Shown here: positions 6,096 through 8,207 of the stretch, one piece after another
How the letters are laid out: the number at the start of each line of letters is the position of its first letter
Position numbering within the stretch: position 1 is the stretch's first letter
Origin: Clostridiales bacterium UBA1728
Lineage (GTDB): Bacteria > Bacillota > Clostridia > Oscillospirales > Oscillospiraceae
Direction: 5' to 3'
Length of the DNA: 8,207 nt
Assembly: GCA_002315975.1 (NCBI GenBank)
Contig: DCIK01000041.1
Coordinates: forward strand, 1 to 8,207
Notes under the pieces: model-generated
The model's input: only the letters and a program-made list of their open reading frames with translations
Databases searched by the model: none
Told to the model about the DNA's origin: nothing
Made by a program: the position numbers and the translations under genes

Positions 6096-6365
6096 CAGAC
6101 AAGGCGCTCCCGACTGCGTACATTATACATAAAAATTCAGTTCTGCACTATACTTTTTTGTTATTCATCGTAAGAGCTGTAATAGCAATATGTCATAACT
6201 AACCCGCTCTGACAGCGAAATATAGACGAAAAGCATACCCGAATAGCCATTCGCGCCCCAAAAGAACGCATGACGCGGGTTTACTGAACACAGATTAATA
6301 AGCCGTTAGCATAACAAAAAGGCATAATATGCGTCAAAAACGGAAAATCGGGCTCCAAAGCCCCC
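6096..6365. other. AT-rich gene-free stretch between hpf and the corrinoid operon
   Basis: About 270 bases with much lower GC than the genes around it and no convincing ORF. Only small hairpins are seen: CGCT/AGCG around CTGAC (6205-6217), CGAAT-AGCC-ATTCG (6240-6253) and GGGCT-CCAA-AGCCC (6350-6363). The last sits directly against the -35 box of the next promoter. No terminator for hpf, known RNA gene or repeat of the kinds seen elsewhere in the window is recognised. Confidence 0.6.
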
Positions 6366-6394
6366 TTGACGAAAGTCCCGGGTTATGGTAAATT
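6366..6394 (+). promoter_or_regulatory. Promoter of the corrinoid methyltransferase operon
   Basis: -35 TTGACG (6366-6371), a 17-base spacer, and -10 TAAATT (6389-6394). The predicted start is near 6401, which leaves a 5' leader of about 105 bases before the corrinoid protein. The hairpin at 6350-6363 immediately upstream could be part of an operator or may end read-through RNA. Confidence 0.7.
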
Positions 6395-6404
6395 GAGTGA
6401 GCAA

Positions 6405-6478
6405 ACGGAAATCGTAGGAAAGCGATTCCGAATTTGTCCAAAGCGACTGTCACCGGAGGCAACGTGCCGGCAGGCAGA
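6405..6478 (+). promoter_or_regulatory. Possible structured 5' leader of the corrinoid operon
   Basis: The leader contains a hairpin formed by CGGAAATCG (6406-6414) and CGATTCCG (6423-6430) with one bulged A. A second set follows, with GGCA-ACG-TGCC (6458-6468) inside paired CC/GG bases. AGCGACTGTCACCGG (6442-6455) faintly recalls the conserved CCACTGT segment of cobalamin riboswitches, but the rest of that consensus is not seen. The ribosome binding site GAGGAGG lies at 6491-6497. Regulatory function is an inference. Confidence 0.3.
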
Positions 6479-6506
6479 TCGTAATATTTTGAGGAGGATT
6501 TTTAAA

Positions 6507-7124
6507 ATGATCGAAGACATCAAGAAGCTCGTTGAGACTGGCAAGCTGAAGAAGATCGAAGAGGCTGTCAAGGCCGCCGTTGACGGTGGTGCCAACCCCT
6601 CCGAAGTTCTGGAGTCCATGACCGCCGCTATGGATACCGTCGGCGAGAAGTTCCAGAAGAACGAGATCTACGTCCCCGAGATGCTGGTTGCTGCTAAGAC
6701 CATGCAGCGCGGTGTCAACACCCTGAAGCCCTTCCTGGGCGACGCCACTGCCGCCAAGTACGGCAAGTTCATCCTCGGCACCGTCGCTGGTGACCTGCAC
6801 GACATCGGCAAGAACCTGGTCGGCATGATGATCGAGTCCGCTGGCTTCGAAGTCATCGACCTGGGCGTCGACGTCCCCGCCGAGAAGTTCGTTGAGACCA
6901 TCAAGGCCAACCCCGACTGCAAGCTGGTCGGTCTGTCCGCCCTGCTGACCACCACCATGGACAACATGGAAGCCACTGTCAAGGCCATCAAGGATGCCGG
7001 CCTGCCCGTGACCATCATGGTCGGTGGCGCCCCCATCACCCAGGCTTTCTGCGACAAGATCGGCGCCAACGCCTACACCGCCAACGCCGCTGCCGCCGCC
7101 GTCAAGGCCAAGGAGCTTGCCTAA
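6507..7124 (+). CDS. B12-binding corrinoid protein (methyltransferase corrinoid subunit, MtaC/MttC-like)
   Basis: Corrinoid proteins shuttle a methyl group on cobalt between a substrate-specific methyltransferase and an acceptor methyltransferase. The 205-residue product has an N-terminal helical cap domain (about 1-85, with NEIYVPEMLVAAKTM at 52-66) and a Rossmann-type B12 domain. The latter carries the base-off signature GDLHDIGKN (95-103); H98 is the expected lower cobalt ligand. The later SALLTTTM (144-151) and VGGAPIT (172-178) segments complete the cobalamin site. The ATG at 6507 is chosen because GAGGAGG is 9 bases upstream; an in-frame TTG at 6366 is the -35 box, not a start. The next gene is a methyltetrahydrofolate methyltransferase, so the methyl acceptor is probably tetrahydrofolate. 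No in-frame TAG (pyrrolysine) occurs. Codons are strongly biased to C- and G-ending forms, as in highly expressed genes. The methyl donor is unknown. Confidence 0.94.
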   Translation: MIEDIKKLVETGKLKKIEEAVKAAVDGGANPSEVLESMTAAMDTVGEKFQKNEIYVPEMLVAAKTMQRGVNTLKPFLGDATAAKYGKFILGTVAGDLHDIGKNLVGMMIESAGFEVIDLGVDVPAEKFVETIKANPDCKLVGLSALLTTTMDNMEATVKAIKDAGLPVTIMVGGAPITQAFCDKIGANAYTANAAAAAVKAKELA

Positions 7125-7138
7125 GTTTTAACCCTAAC

Positions 7139-7186
7139 ACCTAAGCTTAGGTACTAACCTACCTAAGCTTAGGTAATTTTTATTTT
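7139..7186 (+). terminator. Doubled palindrome with T-rich tail between the two methyl-transfer genes
   Basis: The 14-base palindrome ACCTAAGCTTAGGT occurs twice, at 7139-7152 and 7161-7174. Because each copy is its own complement, the two can pair as a perfect 15-bp stem (7139-7153 with 7160-7174) around CTAACC. AATTTTTATTTTTT follows. This has the form of an intrinsic terminator or attenuator. Since the downstream gene follows closely with no evident separate promoter, partial read-through is likely, giving more corrinoid protein than methyltransferase (inference). Confidence 0.65.
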
Positions 7187-7210
7187 TTGGATTTTCAAGG
7201 AGAAACATCA

Positions 7211-8044
7211 ATGATTATCATTGGCGAAAAGATCAACGGCTCCATCCCCTCCGCCGGCAGAGCTATTGCTGCCCACGACGTCGAGGCCATCAAGCGCCTC
7301 GCCAAGATCCAGTCCGACGCTCTGGCTTACCAGGTTGACGAGGACGAAGATTCCGCTTACCTCGACTGCTGCGCCTCCGTCAACGTTGGCGAAGTCGAGA
7401 CCCTGAAGTGGATGATCGAGGCCATTCAGGAAGTTTCCGATGTTAAGATCTGCGTCGACTCTCCCGATCCCCGCGTGTGCCTCGAGGCTCTGCCCTTCTG
7501 CAAGAAGCCCGGCCTGCTGAACTCCGTCTCCCTCGAGGGCGACAAGATCGATGTGGTCTTCCCCGAGATCGCCAACACTGAGTGGAATGTTGTTGCCCTT
7601 CTTTCCGGCGACGACGGCATCCCCCAGAACGTTGAGAAGCGCATGGAGAACTTCAACAAGCTGATGGAAGCCACCGCCAAGTACGGCATCAAGGATAGCC
7701 GCGTGTTCGTCGATCCCCTGGTGGAAGGCCTTGCCACCAACCAGGAGTCCTTCCTGACCTTCGCTGAGGTCTGCCGTCAGATCAAGAAGGATCACCCCAC
7801 CATCCACATCACCTCCGGTCTGTCCAACATCTCCTACGGCCTGCCCGTGCGTAAGATGCTGAACATGGGCTTCATGTGCCTCTCCATGCAGGCTGGCATG
7901 GACTCCGCCATTGTCGACCCCACCAACCGCGACATGATGGGCATCATCTACGCCACTCAGGCTCTGATCGGCGAAGACGATTTCTGCATGGAGTACATCG
8001 GCGCCTCCCGCGAGAACCTGTTCGGGCCCCTGCCCAAGAACTGA
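7211..8044 (+). CDS. Methyltetrahydrofolate:corrinoid methyltransferase (pterin-binding, MtgA/AcsE/MtrH-like)
   Basis: This TIM-barrel pterin-binding enzyme moves a methyl group between a corrinoid protein and tetrahydrofolate. The 277-residue product opens with IIIGEKINGSIPS, the family N-terminus. It carries the conserved pterin-site residues seen in AcsE-type enzymes: D83 (VDSPDP), N104 (LNSVSLEG), D168 (FVDPL) and N206 (GLSNISYGLP). The C-terminal AGMDSAIVDP (228-237) is also typical. AAGGAGA (7196-7202) selects the ATG at 7211; an in-frame TTG at 7187 is discounted. It forms an operon with the corrinoid gene. In related systems (glycine betaine, methoxyaromatics, other methylamines) this enzyme delivers methyl groups to tetrahydrofolate for the Wood-Ljungdahl branch. 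Which system is present cannot be decided, because the substrate-specific methyltransferase is not in the window. Confidence 0.93.
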   Translation: MIIIGEKINGSIPSAGRAIAAHDVEAIKRLAKIQSDALAYQVDEDEDSAYLDCCASVNVGEVETLKWMIEAIQEVSDVKICVDSPDPRVCLEALPFCKKPGLLNSVSLEGDKIDVVFPEIANTEWNVVALLSGDDGIPQNVEKRMENFNKLMEATAKYGIKDSRVFVDPLVEGLATNQESFLTFAEVCRQIKKDHPTIHITSGLSNISYGLPVRKMLNMGFMCLSMQAGMDSAIVDPTNRDMMGIIYATQALIGEDDFCMEYIGASRENLFGPLPKN

Positions 8045-8082
8045 TCGGTTCTTCCAACCGCCGGTTTCTAAGGAATAGCAAG

Positions 8083-8116
8083 AACACCGAAAAGCTGCCG
8101 CTTTTCGGTGTTTTTT
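8083..8116 (+). terminator. Intrinsic terminator of the methyltransferase operon
   Basis: A perfect 13-bp stem, AACACCGAAAAGC (8083-8095) with its complement (8100-8112), closes TGCC and runs into six T bases (8111-8116). A small hairpin, CGGTT-CTTCC-AACCG (8046-8060), sits between the stop codon and the terminator. Confidence 0.93.
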
Positions 8117-8131
8117 GTTGTGCCCCACGCG

Positions 8132-8160
8132 CCGTAGGGCACGGCCTCCCGGCCGTGCCG
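8132..8160 (+). repeat. Interspersed palindromic repeat, full copy
   Basis: A full unit with flank CCGTAG and the GGCACGGCC-TCCC-GGCCGTGCC hairpin, identical over 29 bases to 3694-3722. It lies just after the operon terminator and is followed by a second, direct partial copy at 8195. Confidence 0.88.
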
Positions 8161-8194
8161 CGCTTTTCAGTCTTCCTTTTCTCGCAAAAAGACT

Positions 8195-8207
8195 CCGTAG
8201 GGCACGG
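8195..8207 (+). repeat. Interspersed palindromic repeat, cut by window end
   Basis: The first 13 bases (CCGTAGGGCACGG) of another unit in the same orientation as 8132-8160, which begins 63 bases earlier. The copy is truncated by the window end. Confidence 0.75.

Noticed and set aside
6366..6506. An N-terminal extension of the corrinoid protein from TTG 6366
   Set aside because: That TTG is the first half of the -35 box TTGACG; the extension is unlike the family, and ATG 6507 has GAGGAGG upstream.
6401..6506. A cobalamin riboswitch in the corrinoid leader
   Set aside because: Only a short stretch near 6442-6455 resembles the conserved core; the remaining conserved blocks are not seen and the leader is short for that class. 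Left only as something to scan for.
7208..8128. A 306-codon minus-strand open frame opposite the methyltransferase
   Set aside because: It begins inside the terminator region and covers a gene with clear pterin-site motifs; its composition is typical of an antisense shadow.
1..8207. The recurring GGCACGGCC units as a CRISPR array
   Set aside because: Copies are kilobases apart, occur in both orientations, and have no regular spacers or cas genes.

Overview
The window looks like a chromosomal segment of an anaerobic, high-GC member of the class Clostridia, probably a gut Oscillospiraceae-type bacterium. The evidence is the gene content (DUF951 protein, long-form HPF, two-subunit class I fumarase, corrinoid methyl-transfer proteins), strong AAGGAGG-type ribosome binding sites, and many short palindromic intergenic repeats. 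The genus cannot be named from the sequence alone. Eight complete protein genes are present; there are no rRNA or tRNA genes, transposase or CRISPR array.

Layout. (1) 54-2087, plus strand: a consensus-like promoter drives a tight three-gene operon: rarA (AAA+ replication/recombination factor), a small DUF951 protein and a P-loop nucleotide-kinase-like protein. (2) 2088-2439: a gene-free stretch packed with three families of palindromic repeats, closed by a strong bidirectional terminator (2440-2474) that also ends the converging malic enzyme gene. (3) 2474-5218, minus strand: fumarase alpha and beta subunits followed, after an inverted pair of repeats, by malic enzyme. Together these would convert fumarate to malate to pyruvate. 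(4) 5219-5552: a divergent regulatory region with a plus-strand extended -10 promoter, an operator-like palindrome and a run of five hairpins upstream of hpf. (5) 5553-6095: hpf, long-form ribosome hibernation factor. (6) 6096-6506: an AT-rich gene-free stretch ending in a good promoter and a leader of about 105 nt. (7) 6507-8044, plus strand: a B12-binding corrinoid protein and a methyltetrahydrofolate:corrinoid methyltransferase, separated by an unusual doubled palindrome followed by a T-rich tract, and closed by a strong terminator (8083-8116).

The corrinoid pair is two of the three parts of a one-carbon methyl-transfer system. The substrate-specific methyltransferase that would load the corrinoid protein is not in the window, so the methyl donor is unknown. 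A 24-29 bp palindromic repeat with the core GGCACGGCCTCCCGGCCGTG occurs at both window edges and in the fumarase-malic enzyme gap (five full or partial copies).

Nothing here is a clearly new enzyme system. The most interesting parts are non-coding: the five-hairpin hpf leader, the doubled palindrome inside the methyltransferase operon, the uncharacterised leader upstream of the corrinoid gene, and the dense repeat islands.
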